This document shows, piece by piece, positions 33,578 through 42,351 of a stretch of 64,000 nt of DNA. The notes beneath the pieces are model-generated. The model worked only from the letters and a program-made list of their open reading frames with translations, was not told the origin of the DNA and made no database searches. This DNA comes from Massilia putida. GTDB taxonomy: Bacteria > Pseudomonadota > Gammaproteobacteria > Burkholderiales > Burkholderiaceae_D. The position numbers and the translations under genes were made by a program. The stretch covers positions 5,518,001-5,582,000 of the forward strand of contig NZ_CP019038.1 of assembly GCF_001941825.1 (NCBI RefSeq). The letters run 5' to 3'. Within the stretch, counting starts at the first letter, position 1; every line of letters begins with the position of its first letter.

Positions 33578-35937
33578 CACTGACCCGCATCGCCGCGCTG
33601 TTGTTCACCCTGGGCGCGACGTGCGCCCAGGCCGCCGATCTGTTCCCGCTGCAGGACGTGCGCCTGGGCCCGAGCCCCTTCCTCGACGCCCAGACGACGG
33701 ACCTGAACTACCTGATGGCGATGGAGCCGGACCGCCTGCTGGCGCCGTTCCTGCGCGAAGCGGGGCTCACGCCGAAGCAGCCCAGCTACGGCAACTGGGA
33801 ATCGTCGGGCCTCGACGGCCACATGGGCGGGCACTACCTGTCGGCGCTGGCGTTGATGGTTGCGTCGACCGGCGATGCGGAGGTCAAGAAGCGTCTCGAC
33901 TACTTCGTCGCGGAGCTGAAGCGCGCGCAGCAGGCCAACAAGGACGATGAGATGCGCGGCTATGTGGGCGGCGTGCCCGGCGGCCGCGCCGCGTGGCGCG
34001 ACGTCGCCGCGGGCAAGCTCCATGCCGACAATTTTTCCGTCAACGGCAAATGGGTCCCGTGGTACAACCTGCACAAGATCTACGCGGGCCTGCGCGACGC
34101 CTACCGCTATGCCGGCAACGAGGATGCGAAGGCGATGCTGATTGCCATGGCCGACTGGGCGCTGCGCCTGACGAGCCATTTGACGGACGAGCAGATGCAG
34201 CAGATGCTGAAGGCCGAACATGGCGGCATGAACGAGGTGCTGGCCGACGTCGCCCAGATGACCGGGGACTCGCGTTACATGGACCTCGCGCTGAAGTTCT
34301 CGCACCAGGCCATCCTGCAGCCGCTCGAAAAGCACGAGGACAAGCTCACGGGCCTGCACGCCAACACCCAGATCCCGAAGGTCATCGGCTTCAAGCGCAT
34401 CGGCGAACTCACGGGCCGCAAGGACATGGCGGACGCCGCCGCGTTCTTCTGGCAGACCGTCGTCGGCCACCGCACGGTGGCCATCGGCGGCAACAGCGTC
34501 AGGGAGCACTTCCATGACGACAAGGACTTCAGCCCGATGATCGACGAGGTCGAGGGGCCGGAAACCTGCAACACGTATAACATGCTGAAGCTGACGGAGA
34601 TGCTGTTCGAGACGTCGGACAAGGCCAGCTACGCGGACTATTACGAGCGCGCGCTGTACAACCACATCCTCGCCTCCGAACATCCTGGCACGGGCGGCTT
34701 CGTCTACTTCACGCCGATGCGTCCGAATCACTACCGCGTGTATTCACAGGTGGACCAGGCCATGTGGTGCTGCGTCGGCTCCGGCATCGAGAGCCATGCC
34801 AAATATGGCGAATTCATCTACGCGCACGAAGGCGATGTCTTGTTCGTCAACCTGTTCATTCCGTCCACCCTCAACTGGCGCGAGAAGAACGTCAAGATCA
34901 CGCAGGCGAACAACTTCCCGGACCAGGCCAGCACGCGCATCACCATCGACGGCGATGCAAAGTTCGCGCTGAAGATCCGCTATCCGGCCTGGGTCGCGCC
35001 GGGCAAGCTCGCGCTGAAGGTGAACGGCAAACTCGTCAAGGTCGATGCGAAGCCGGGCGGCTACGTCAGCGTCGATCGCGCGTGGAAAAAGGGCGACCGC
35101 GTCGACGTGAGCCTGCCGATGTCGATGCGCCTGGAGCAGATGCCGGACAAGTCGAATTACTACGCGGTGCTGTACGGCCCCGTCGTGCTGGCGGCGAAGA
35201 CGAACCCGTTCCCGACCGAGCACCTGAACTTCCTCGCGGACGATTCGCGCATGGGCCACAGCCCGTCCGGCCAGGTCTGCCCACTGGAGGCGGCGCCGAC
35301 CTTCGTCTCGGACAGCAAGGATTTCACGCGCCGCTTCAAGCCCGTGAAGGGCAAGGCGCTGACGTTCACGGCACCCGGCGTCGTGCAGGGCGGCGCGGGG
35401 GCGTCGACGGAGTTCATTCCGTTCTTCCGCCTGCACGACTCGCGCTACATGATCTACTGGCAGCAGAGCACCCCGGCCGAATTCGCGCGCGTGAGGCAGG
35501 AGAACGCGGAGAAGGAAGCCGAGCGCCTGGCGCTGGACGCGCAGACCATCGACCAGGTGGCGCCGGGCGAACAGCAGCCGGAATCGGACCACGGCTTCCA
35601 GGGCGAGGGCGCGGACGCGGGCCTCAACGGTGGCCGCCACTGGCGCCATGCGAGCAAGTGGTTCAGCTACCAGCTCAACGACCCGAAGCACGAGGCGAAG
35701 GCGTTGCGCCTGACGTTCGCGCGCGCGGACGCGGGCCGCAAGTTCGACATCGTCGTGGCGGGCCAGCGCATCGCGGAAGTCGAACTGCCGTCCGGCGAGG
35801 CGCAGGAATTCTATACGCGCGACTTCGCGCTGCCGCCCGCGCTGGTGCAGGGTGCGAACGGCAAGCTGGAAGTGAAGTTCGTCGCGAAGGAAGGGTCCAT
35901 GGCGGGCGGATTGTACGGACTCCGGCTGTTGCGTTGA
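33574..35937 (+). CDS. Secreted GH127/GH146 beta-L-arabinofuranosidase
   Basis: A 787-residue exported enzyme of the former DUF1680 group. Signal peptide is about residues 1-20 (GATCAQA-A). The (alpha/alpha)6 domain carries the zinc-thiolate active site: Glu330 and Cys332 in GPETCNTYNML, and Cys399-Cys400 in MWCCVGSGIESHAKYGE. These correspond to the Glu/Cys/Cys/Cys set of bifidobacterial HypBA1, where one cysteine is the nucleophile (family knowledge). It should release terminal beta-L-arabinofuranose, found in extensins and some pectin side chains. The long C-terminal beta region (about 480-787) points to GH146 or a related clade. The start overlaps the preceding stop (ATGA). Confidence 0.92.
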   Translation: MTLTRIAALLFTLGATCAQAADLFPLQDVRLGPSPFLDAQTTDLNYLMAMEPDRLLAPFLREAGLTPKQPSYGNWESSGLDGHMGGHYLSALALMVASTGDAEVKKRLDYFVAELKRAQQANKDDEMRGYVGGVPGGRAAWRDVAAGKLHADNFSVNGKWVPWYNLHKIYAGLRDAYRYAGNEDAKAMLIAMADWALRLTSHLTDEQMQQMLKAEHGGMNEVLADVAQMTGDSRYMDLALKFSHQAILQPLEKHEDKLTGLHANTQIPKVIGFKRIGELTGRKDMADAAAFFWQTVVGHRTVAIGGNSVREHFHDDKDFSPMIDEVEGPETCNTYNMLKLTEMLFETSDKASYADYYERALYNHILASEHPGTGGFVYFTPMRPNHYRVYSQVDQAMWCCVGSGIESHAKYGEFIYAHEGDVLFVNLFIPSTLNWREKNVKITQANNFPDQASTRITIDGDAKFALKIRYPAWVAPGKLALKVNGKLVKVDAKPGGYVSVDRAWKKGDRVDVSLPMSMRLEQMPDKSNYYAVLYGPVVLAAKTNPFPTEHLNFLADDSRMGHSPSGQVCPLEAAPTFVSDSKDFTRRFKPVKGKALTFTAPGVVQGGAGASTEFIPFFRLHDSRYMIYWQQSTPAEFARVRQENAEKEAERLALDAQTIDQVAPGEQQPESDHGFQGEGADAGLNGGRHWRHASKWFSYQLNDPKHEAKALRLTFARADAGRKFDIVVAGQRIAEVELPSGEAQEFYTRDFALPPALVQGANGKLEVKFVAKEGSMAGGLYGLRLLR

Positions 35938-35944
35938 CCCGGTT

Positions 35945-36032
35945 CCGTCGTTCCTGCGCAGGCAGGCCCCCAATTTGCACGCGTTATCGCAACCGACGCA
36001 GCACTTGGGGCCCCGCCTGCGCGGGGACGACG
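35945..36032. repeat. REP-like element after the arabinanase operon
   Basis: CCGTCGTTCCTGCGCAGGCA at the left is mirrored by CCTGCGCGGGGACGACG at the right, and GGCCCCCAA faces TTGGGGCCCC. It is a variant of the dispersed element family and lies seven bases after the GH127/146 stop, where it may end or protect the transcript. It also separates the operon from the convergent rsgA remnant. Confidence 0.7.
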
Positions 36033-36041
36033 TCTCAGGCG

Positions 36042-36348
36042 CTAGCGCTTCGCCTGCGCCCGCGCCTTCGCCATCCGGTTCAACACCTTCCACTTCGACC
36101 GCGCGGCGATGCGGTCCAGCGGCGTGGCCGCCGCGTGCCGCACTTCGCGAAGCAGCTTGTGGTAGTTGCGCAGACGGTCCGCATCCACGACGCCGCGCAC
36201 CGCGCATCCCGGCTCCTCCACATGCGTGCAGTCGTGGAAGCGGCAGCCTGCGGCCAGCGCGTCGATGTCGTCGAACGCCGCGTTGACGTCGTCCTCATCG
36301 GCGTCCGGCTGCGATGCGGCGCAGCGCCGCGATATCGAAATCGATCAT
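36042..36348 (-). pseudogene. rsgA: Internally deleted rsgA (ribosome-associated GTPase) remnant
   Basis: Minus-strand ATG 36348 opens MIDFDIAALRRIA, resembling an RsgA N terminus, then stops. In another frame directly after it, AAFDDIDALAAGCRFHDC continues into the RsgA C-terminal zinc motif: C-x4-C-x-H-x5-C in CRFHDCTHVEEPGC, then RLRNYHKLLREVRHAA, ending RAQAKR at 36042. The whole middle of the protein, including OB-fold and GTPase motifs, is absent. About 100 of some 300 residues remain. The reading is a large internal deletion with frameshift. A functional copy would have to exist elsewhere. Confidence 0.78.
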
Positions 36349-36590
36349 GTCGTTGTGTTCCTGTTGAGAAGTGCGCGAGCGCGCACGGGCACGCCGCCGC
36401 AAGCGCGCGGTGGCGGGTTTCTGTCAGGGAACTCGGCGCGCTGGCGCGCCCGTTCACAACGTCTGCGGTCGACGGGAAGCGGTCAGGCAGCCGACAGGCG
36501 GGCAATATCCGGTTGGTTCATGGCACGCTCCTGTGGGGGAATGAAGCGGCCAGTATAGCTCGACCGATCCGCAGAGGGAACCGACGCTGA
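36349..36590. other. Gap between rsgA remnant and ABC-operon promoter
   Basis: No convincing gene is seen. GC-rich self-complementary stretches (GTGCGCGAGCGCGCAC, CGGCGCGCTGGCGCGCC) suggest structured RNA or leftover sequence from the rsgA deletion. On the minus strand, an AGGAG site precedes a 12-codon frame, MNQPDIARLSAA (36521 to 36483); it may be a chance leader. Nothing else is supported. Confidence 0.5.
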
Positions 36591-36658
36591 GATGTCAAAA
36601 TGGGTATGGATTCCGTCAAAAAAATGATTGGATGAATATGTCAGTTCTGTCATAGTAT
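36591..36658 (+). promoter_or_regulatory. Arabinose-regulon promoter module, copy 3 (ABC transporter)
   Basis: The dyad GATGTCAAAATGGGTATG (36591-36608) and AAAATGATTGGA (36621-36632) have the same 42-base extent as copies 1 and 2. TTGGAT at 36628-36633 is the -35. TAGTAT at 36653-36658 (or the overlapping ATAGTA) is a likely -10. The binding-protein gene starts 55 bases after the module. Confidence 0.75.
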
Positions 36659-36687
36659 CCATGCACAACAATTCCGGAGACAAAGTG

Positions 36688-37650
36688 ATGACCGTCACCC
36701 GCAGAACCCTCCTGGGCGTTGCCGCCGCCGTCGCGTGCGCAACCGCCATCCCGGCATTTGCCGCTAAACCCCTCACGATCGGCTTCTCGCAGGTCGGCGC
36801 CGAAAGCGAGTGGCGCACCGCGAACACCGCCTCGATCAAGGACGCCGCCAAGAAGGCCGGCGTCAACCTGAAATTCGCCGACGCCCAGCAACAGCAGCAG
36901 AACCAGGTCAAGGCCATCCGTTCGTTCATCGCCCAGCGTGTCGACGTGATCGCGTTCTCGCCCGTCGTGGAAACCGGTTGGGAGACCGTGCTGCGCGAAG
37001 CGAAGAACGCAAAAATCCCCGTGATCCTGACCGATCGCGCCGTCAAGGTCAGCGATCCGTCGCTGTACGTCAGCTTCATCGGTTCCGACTTCGTGGAAGA
37101 AGGCCGCCGCGCCGGACGCTGGCTGCTCGACTACGACAAGAAGATCGGCGGCAAGCCGCTGAACATCGTCGAACTGCAGGGCACGACCGGTGCCGCGCCG
37201 GCGATCGACCGCAGGACCGGATTCGCCGAAGTCATCGCGGAGAATCCGAAGCTGAAGATCATCCGCTCGCAGACGGGCGACTTCACCCGCGCCAAGGGCA
37301 AGGAAGTCATGGAAGCGTTCCTGAAGTCCGAAGGCAAGAACATCAACGTGCTGTTCGCGCACAACGACGACATGGCCATCGGCGCGATCCAGGCCATCGA
37401 GGAAGCGGGCCTGAAGCCGGGCAAGGACATCATCATCATCTCGATCGACGGCGTGAAAGGCGCGTTCGAGGCCATGAAGGCCGGGAAGCTGAATGTCACG
37501 GTCGAGTGCAATCCGCTGCTCGGCCCGACCCTGATCCAGACCGCGCAGGACGTCGTGGCCGGCAAGCCGGTCCCCAAGCGCATCGTCGTGAACGAGGGGG
37601 TGTTCCCGGCTGAGGTGGCGGCGAAGGAACTCCCGAACCGCAAATACTGA
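36688..37650 (+). CDS. Periplasmic sugar-binding protein (YtfQ type)
   Basis: A 320-residue ABC-transporter binding protein with a signal peptide (about residues 1-26, ending IPAFA) and a Peripla_BP_4 fold. LTIGFSQVGAESEWRTANTASIKDAA, FSPVVETGWETVLREAKNA, IPVILTDRAV and LFAHNDDMAIGAIQAIEEAGLKPGKD closely follow E. coli YtfQ, which binds galactofuranose. Related systems in other bacteria bind L-arabinofuranose. Given the arabinan locus and shared promoter module, L-arabinose in furanose form is the likely ligand (inference). ATG 36688 was chosen because it begins a proper signal peptide, with GGAGA 10 bases upstream. Confidence 0.9.
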   Translation: MTVTRRTLLGVAAAVACATAIPAFAAKPLTIGFSQVGAESEWRTANTASIKDAAKKAGVNLKFADAQQQQQNQVKAIRSFIAQRVDVIAFSPVVETGWETVLREAKNAKIPVILTDRAVKVSDPSLYVSFIGSDFVEEGRRAGRWLLDYDKKIGGKPLNIVELQGTTGAAPAIDRRTGFAEVIAENPKLKIIRSQTGDFTRAKGKEVMEAFLKSEGKNINVLFAHNDDMAIGAIQAIEEAGLKPGKDIIIISIDGVKGAFEAMKAGKLNVTVECNPLLGPTLIQTAQDVVAGKPVPKRIVVNEGVFPAEVAAKELPNRKY

Positions 37651-37661
37651 TCGGATCGAGC

Positions 37662-39179
37662 ATGGTCGATTCGAAACATCCGGTGCTGGAAGTCACCGGC
37701 ATCCATAAAGCCTTCCCCGGTGTGAAGGCGCTGTCCGACGCCGGACTGCGCCTGTTCCCCGGCGAAGTCCACACGCTGATGGGCCAGAACGGCGCGGGCA
37801 AGTCCACGCTGATCAAGGTCCTCACCGGCGTCTACCAGCCGGACGCCGGCAGTATCGTGCTGGAGGGCCGGGCCATCCACCCGCGCTCCACGCAGGATGC
37901 GCAGAACCTGGGCATCAGCACCGTCTACCAGGAAGTCAATCTGTGCCCGAACCTGTCGGTCGCGGAAAACATTTTCATCGGACGTTATCCGCGCCGTTTC
38001 GGCATGGTCGACTGGCGTTCGATGCGCAAAGAGGCCGCCGCGCTGCTGGAGCGCCTGCAGATCCACGTCGACGTCAGCAAGCCGCTCGCCGACTATCCGC
38101 TCGCGATCCAGCAGATGGTCGCCATCGCGCGCGCGCTGAACACGGAATCGCGCGTGCTGATCCTCGACGAGCCCACGTCCAGCCTGGACGAGGCGGAAGT
38201 GCAGATGCTGTTCTCGGTACTGCGCCGCCTGCGCGAAGAAGGGATGGCGATCCTGTTCGTCACGCACTTCCTCGACCAGACCTATGCGATCTCGGACCGC
38301 ATCACGGTGATGCGCAACGGCGAGCGCGAAGGCGAGTACGCCTGCGCGGATCTGTCGCGCCTCGCGCTCGTCAACAAGATGATCGGCGCGCCGGCCGACG
38401 CGGAACACGCGGCCGGGACGGCGACGCAGGGCGAAGCCAACGAACACGGCGACGTCTTCCTGCGCGCCCGCGGCATCGCGCGCAAGGGCGTCTTGTCGCC
38501 GGTCGACCTGGAAATCCGCCGCGGCGAATTGCTGGGCCTTGCCGGCCTGCTGGGCTCCGGCCGCACGGAAACCGCGCGCCTGCTGTTCGGCGCGGACAAG
38601 GCGGACGCCGGCAGCTTCGACATCGACGGCAAGCAGGTCAGCTTCTCGAACCCGCGCGACGCGATTCGCGAGGGCATCGGCTTCTGCTCGGAAGACCGCA
38701 AGCACGAAGGCGCGATCCTCGCGCTGTCCGTGCGCGAAAACCTGATCCTCGCGCTGCAGGCGAGACAGGGCATCTTCCGCGCCATCCCCTTCAAGCGCCA
38801 GCAGCAGCTGGCGCTGGACTACGTCAAGTGGCTGGGCATCAAGACGGCCAGCATCGAGACGCCGATCGGCACGCTCTCCGGCGGCAACCAGCAGAAGGTC
38901 TTGCTGGCGCGCTGGCTCGCGACCGATCCGCGCCTGATGATTCTCGACGAACCGACGCGCGGCATCGACGTGCGCGCCAAGCAGGAAATCATGGATTACG
39001 TCAGCAACCTGTGCCGCAAAGGCATGTCCATCCTCTTCATCTCGTCCGAGCTGCCGGAAGTGTTGCGCGTGTCGGACCGCATGGTCGTCATGCGCGACCG
39101 CAAGGCGTGCGGCGAATACCGGCGCGGTGAGCTCGACGAGACCACCGTGCTGCACGTGATCGCGGGAGAGACGGCATGA
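37662..39179 (+). CDS. Sugar ABC transporter ATPase (YtfR type)
   Basis: A 505-residue ATPase with two fused ABC domains, as in the RbsA/AraG/YtfR class. Domain 1 has Walker A GQNGAGKST and Walker B VLILDEPTSSLD. Domain 2 has the degenerate P-loop GLLGSGRTE expected in this class, signature LSGGNQQKVLLARW, and Walker B LMILDEPTRGIDV. It powers the two membrane proteins encoded next. It starts 11 bases after the binding-protein stop and overlaps the following permease start by four bases (ATGA), so the four-gene system is one operon. Confidence 0.95.
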   Translation: MVDSKHPVLEVTGIHKAFPGVKALSDAGLRLFPGEVHTLMGQNGAGKSTLIKVLTGVYQPDAGSIVLEGRAIHPRSTQDAQNLGISTVYQEVNLCPNLSVAENIFIGRYPRRFGMVDWRSMRKEAAALLERLQIHVDVSKPLADYPLAIQQMVAIARALNTESRVLILDEPTSSLDEAEVQMLFSVLRRLREEGMAILFVTHFLDQTYAISDRITVMRNGEREGEYACADLSRLALVNKMIGAPADAEHAAGTATQGEANEHGDVFLRARGIARKGVLSPVDLEIRRGELLGLAGLLGSGRTETARLLFGADKADAGSFDIDGKQVSFSNPRDAIREGIGFCSEDRKHEGAILALSVRENLILALQARQGIFRAIPFKRQQQLALDYVKWLGIKTASIETPIGTLSGGNQQKVLLARWLATDPRLMILDEPTRGIDVRAKQEIMDYVSNLCRKGMSILFISSELPEVLRVSDRMVVMRDRKACGEYRRGELDETTVLHVIAGETA

Positions 39180-40210
39180 GCACGACCGGCGCTACCGTCA
39201 AACCGGCCGCGCAGGCGGGAGCAGCGCGCGCGGCAATGCTGCAGCATCCGCTCGTGCGACCGCTCGGCGCGCTCGTCGCGCTGCTGCTCGTCGACGCATT
39301 CCTCGTGCCCGGCTTCTTCCACCTGGAAGTCAAGGAAGGGCACCTGTACGGCGCGATCATCGACATCCTCAACCGCGCGGCGCCGCTGATGCTGGCGGCG
39401 CTCGGCATGACCCTCGTCATCGCCACGCGCGGCATCGACATCTCGGTCGGCGCGGTCGTCGCGCTGTCCGGCACCGTGTCCGCGATGCTCATCGGCGGCG
39501 ACACGCCGTCCACGTCGATGGCGGTCGCGCTGGCGGCCTCGCTGGGCGTCGCGCTGCTGTGCGGCCTGTGGAACGGCGTGCTCGTGGCCGGCATCAAGCT
39601 GCAGCCGATCGTCGCCACCTTGATCCTGATGGTCGCGGGGCGCGGCCTCGCGCAGCTGCTGACGGACGGCCAGATCGTCACCGTGTACTACCAGCCGTTC
39701 TTCTTCCTGGGCGGCGGTTATCTCGCCGGCCTGCCGTTCTCGCTGTTCGTCGTGACGGCCGTGTTCGCGGCGACGCTGCTGCTGGTGAAGAAGACGGCGC
39801 TCGGCCTGTTCATCCAGGCCGTCGGCATCAATCCGGTGGCGGCACGCCTCGCGGGCCTGTGCACGGCGACCCTGATCACCTTCGTGTACGTGTTCTGCAG
39901 CGCCTGCGCGGGCCTGGCCGGCATGCTGATCACGTCGAACATCAAGAGCGCGGACGCGAACAACGCCGGCCTGCTGCTGGAGCTGGACGCGATCCTCGCC
40001 GTCACGCTCGGCGGCACGTCGCTGGCCGGCGGTAAATTCAGCCTGGTGGGCAGCATGATCGGCGCGCTGATCATCCAGACGCTCACCTACACGATCTACT
40101 CGCTGGGCGTGCCGCCCGAAGTGAACATGGTCGTCAAGTCCATTGTCGTCTTCGTCGTCTGCATCTCGCAGTCGAGCGAATTCAAGAACATCCTGCGGAG
40201 GTCCGCATGA
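39176..40210 (+). CDS. Sugar ABC transporter permease 1 (YtfT type)
   Basis: A 344-residue membrane protein of the RbsC/AraH/YtfT permease family with about 8-10 membrane segments. The cytosolic coupling loop IGGTSLAGG is seen here as VTLGGTSLAGGKFSL. The conserved GMTLVIATRGIDISVGAVVALSG region lies near residue 75-95. It differs from the second permease in having a longer hydrophilic N terminus (about 20 residues). Two distinct permeases encoded in tandem are characteristic of the YtfQRT-YjfF arrangement, whereas ribose and arabinose AraFGH systems have one permease gene. It overlaps both neighbours by four bases. Confidence 0.93.
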   Translation: MSTTGATVKPAAQAGAARAAMLQHPLVRPLGALVALLLVDAFLVPGFFHLEVKEGHLYGAIIDILNRAAPLMLAALGMTLVIATRGIDISVGAVVALSGTVSAMLIGGDTPSTSMAVALAASLGVALLCGLWNGVLVAGIKLQPIVATLILMVAGRGLAQLLTDGQIVTVYYQPFFFLGGGYLAGLPFSLFVVTAVFAATLLLVKKTALGLFIQAVGINPVAARLAGLCTATLITFVYVFCSACAGLAGMLITSNIKSADANNAGLLLELDAILAVTLGGTSLAGGKFSLVGSMIGALIIQTLTYTIYSLGVPPEVNMVVKSIVVFVVCISQSSEFKNILRRSA

Positions 40211-41190
40211 GCGCGGTCGCAACTGGTACCCGCGGCGTGACGAGTGCGCCGTGGTTTACGTCCCTGGTCACCGTGGTCCTGCTGGTGGCGATGCTGGGCA
40301 TCGGCGGGTCGGTGTACCCGGGCTTCCTGTCGCTGCAGGTGATCTTCAACCTCCTGATCGACAACGCGTTCCTGCTCGTGATCGCGGTGGGCATGGGCTT
40401 CGTGATCCTCTCGGGCGGCATCGACCTGTCGGTCGGCTCCGTGCTGGCGCTGTCGACGATGATCTCGGCCTGGCTGCTGCAGCACGCGCATTGGCCGCCG
40501 GCCGCCGTCATCCTGCTCGTGCTGCTGCTGGGCGCGTGCTTCGGCGGCGCGATGGGCACGATCATCCACCTGTTCAAGCTGCAGCCGTTCATCGTCACCT
40601 TGGCCGGCATGTTCCTGGCGCGCGGCCTGTGCTACCTGATCAGCGTCGAATCGATCACGATCGACGATCCGGTGTTCACGGCGATGTCGCAGACCCAGGT
40701 GCCGATCCTGGGCGGCTTCCTGTCGCCGGGCGCGATCATCGCCCTCGTCGTGCTGCTGGTCGCCATCTGGCTCGCGCACTTCACCGCGTTCGGCCGCGCC
40801 GTGTACGCCGTCGGCGGCAACGAGCAGTCGGCCGCGATGATGGGCCTGAACGTGGGCCGCACGAAGGTCCTCGTGTACGCGCTGTCGGGCTTCTGCGCAT
40901 CGCTGGGCGGCGTGCTGTTCGCCTTCTACATGTTGTCCGGCTACGGCCTGCACGGGCAGGGCACGGAACTCGACGCCATCGCGGCCGTCGTCATCGGCGG
41001 CACGCTGCTCACGGGCGGCTACGGCTATATCGCGGGCGCGCTGTCGGGCGTGCTGGTGCTGGGCGCCATCCAGACGCTGATCGCCTTCGACGGCACGCTC
41101 AGCTCGTGGTGGACCAAGATCGTCATCGGAGCGCTGCTGTTCGTCTTCTGCGTCGTGCAGAGGGTGATGGGTGGGCGTTCGAAACAATAA
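40207..41190 (+). CDS. Sugar ABC transporter permease 2 (YjfF type)
   Basis: A 327-residue permease of the same family, last gene of the ABC operon. GMGFVILSGGIDLSVGSVLALSTM and VIGGTLLTGGYGYIAGAL mark the family, and FGRAVYAVGGNEQSAAMMGLNV is the usual cytoplasmic loop. It probably pairs with the YtfT-type protein as a heterodimer. It overlaps the previous gene by four bases. A repeat-rich gap of 180 bases then separates it from the secreted GH43 gene. Confidence 0.93.
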   Translation: MSAVATGTRGVTSAPWFTSLVTVVLLVAMLGIGGSVYPGFLSLQVIFNLLIDNAFLLVIAVGMGFVILSGGIDLSVGSVLALSTMISAWLLQHAHWPPAAVILLVLLLGACFGGAMGTIIHLFKLQPFIVTLAGMFLARGLCYLISVESITIDDPVFTAMSQTQVPILGGFLSPGAIIALVVLLVAIWLAHFTAFGRAVYAVGGNEQSAAMMGLNVGRTKVLVYALSGFCASLGGVLFAFYMLSGYGLHGQGTELDAIAAVVIGGTLLTGGYGYIAGALSGVLVLGAIQTLIAFDGTLSSWWTKIVIGALLFVFCVVQRVMGGRSKQ

Positions 41191-41240
41191 CGGGTCGCGT
41201 CAATATCAACTCGGTATGGAGGAATGGTGCCAGTGGCACT

Positions 41241-41315
41241 ATTCCCGCGTGCGCGGAATGACGGCACGTTCGGACGCTGACAATAGCACGTCATTCCCGC
41301 GCAAGCGGAATCCAT
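41241..41315. repeat. REP-like repeats after the ABC operon
   Basis: ATTCCCGCGTGCGCGGAAT with ATGACGG (41241-41264) and, 25 bases on, CGTCATTCCCGCGCAAGCGG (41289 onward) with AATCCAT are two units of the dispersed family in divergent orientation. They fill most of the gap before the secreted GH43 gene and may cap the ABC-operon transcript. Confidence 0.75.
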
Positions 41316-41370
41316 AAGCCGTACCCGGCGCCGCCAACGCCGGTGATCCACAAAAGACAACGGAGACTAC

Positions 41371-42324
41371 ATGCTCAAACCCACGCTCGGCGCGGCCCTG
41401 GTCGCGACGGCGGCGCTCGCCCACGCCGCCAATCCCATCACCAGCAAGATCTTCACGGCCGATCCCGCGGCCCTCGTCGACAACGGCCGCGTGTACCTGT
41501 ACGTCGGCCGCGACGAGGCGCCCGTCGGCGGCAAGGATTACCTGATGAACGAATGGCGTGTGTTTTCCAGCTGCGACATGCAGCACTGGACCGCGCACCC
41601 GGACGGCGTGCCGTTCTCCACGTTCAAATGGGCCGCCCGGGACGCGTGGGCCAGCGACATCACGAAGCGCAACGGCAAGTACTACCTGTACGTGACGGTC
41701 GAACACAAGACGATCCCCGGCAAGGCGATCGGCGTCGCGGTGTCGGACAGCCCGACGGGTCCGTTCGTCGACGCGCGCGGCTCGGCCCTGATCACGAACG
41801 ACATGACGCACGAGACCGAGATCAGCTGGGACGACATCGACCCGGCGATCTTCGTCGACGACGACGGCCAGGCCTATCTGTACTGGGGCAACACGGTCAT
41901 GAAGTACGCGAAGCTGAAGCCCAACATGACGGAGCTGGACGGCCCGATCCACACGGTGGGCCTGGAAGCGTTCACGGAAGCGTCGTACCTGCACAAGCAC
42001 GCCGGCAAATACTACCTGTCGTACTCGCGCAAGTTCCCGGAAGAGACCGTATACATGACGGGCCCGACGGCCACCGGTCCGTGGTCGTACGGCGGCGTGA
42101 TCATGGAGCAGAACACGAACGTGAAGACGATCCACCACGCGATCGTCGATTTCAACGGCAAGTCCTATATTTTTTATCACAACGGCAAGCTGCCGACGGG
42201 CGGCGAATTCCGCCGTTCGGTCGCCGTCGAGGAATTGCACTACGGTCCGGACGGCAAGATCCTGCCCGTGGCGCAGACGGCAGAAGGCCCCGCCGCGAAT
42301 CCGTCCACTGCGTGCAAGCGATGA
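41371..42324 (+). CDS. Secreted GH43 enzyme, probable alpha-L-arabinofuranosidase
   Basis: A 317-residue exported GH43 protein with a short signal peptide (about 1-19, ending ALAHA). Catalytic residues are Asp31 (FTADPAALV), Asp157 (DIDPAIFVD) and Glu203 (AFTEASYLHK). The acid residue sits in FTEASYL where the arabinanases nearby have IEGPF/IEGAY, so it belongs to a different GH43 subfamily, closer to exo-acting arabinofuranosidases or xylosidases. EETVYMTGPTATGPWSYGGVIME is typical of that group. It starts after GGAGACTAC. It may trim side chains in the periplasm and release the furanose sugar taken up by the ABC system next to it. Confidence 0.88.
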   Translation: MLKPTLGAALVATAALAHAANPITSKIFTADPAALVDNGRVYLYVGRDEAPVGGKDYLMNEWRVFSSCDMQHWTAHPDGVPFSTFKWAARDAWASDITKRNGKYYLYVTVEHKTIPGKAIGVAVSDSPTGPFVDARGSALITNDMTHETEISWDDIDPAIFVDDDGQAYLYWGNTVMKYAKLKPNMTELDGPIHTVGLEAFTEASYLHKHAGKYYLSYSRKFPEETVYMTGPTATGPWSYGGVIMEQNTNVKTIHHAIVDFNGKSYIFYHNGKLPTGGEFRRSVAVEELHYGPDGKILPVAQTAEGPAANPSTACKR

Positions 42325-42351
42325 CAGTTTTGCATAAATTTCCGTTAAAGC

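Noticed and set aside
28931..33580. A minus-strand open frame of about 1,550 codons opposite the GH51 and GH43 genes
   Set aside because: It is the antisense shadow of GC-rich genes with clear catalytic motifs on the plus strand. Its translation is dominated by Arg, Val, His and Asp with no domain, and it crosses several real gene boundaries.
36483..36521. A 12-codon minus-strand frame with a strong AGGAG site (MNQPDIARLSAA)
   Set aside because: Too short to support as a gene and without recognisable leader-peptide features; it is only mentioned in the gap entry.
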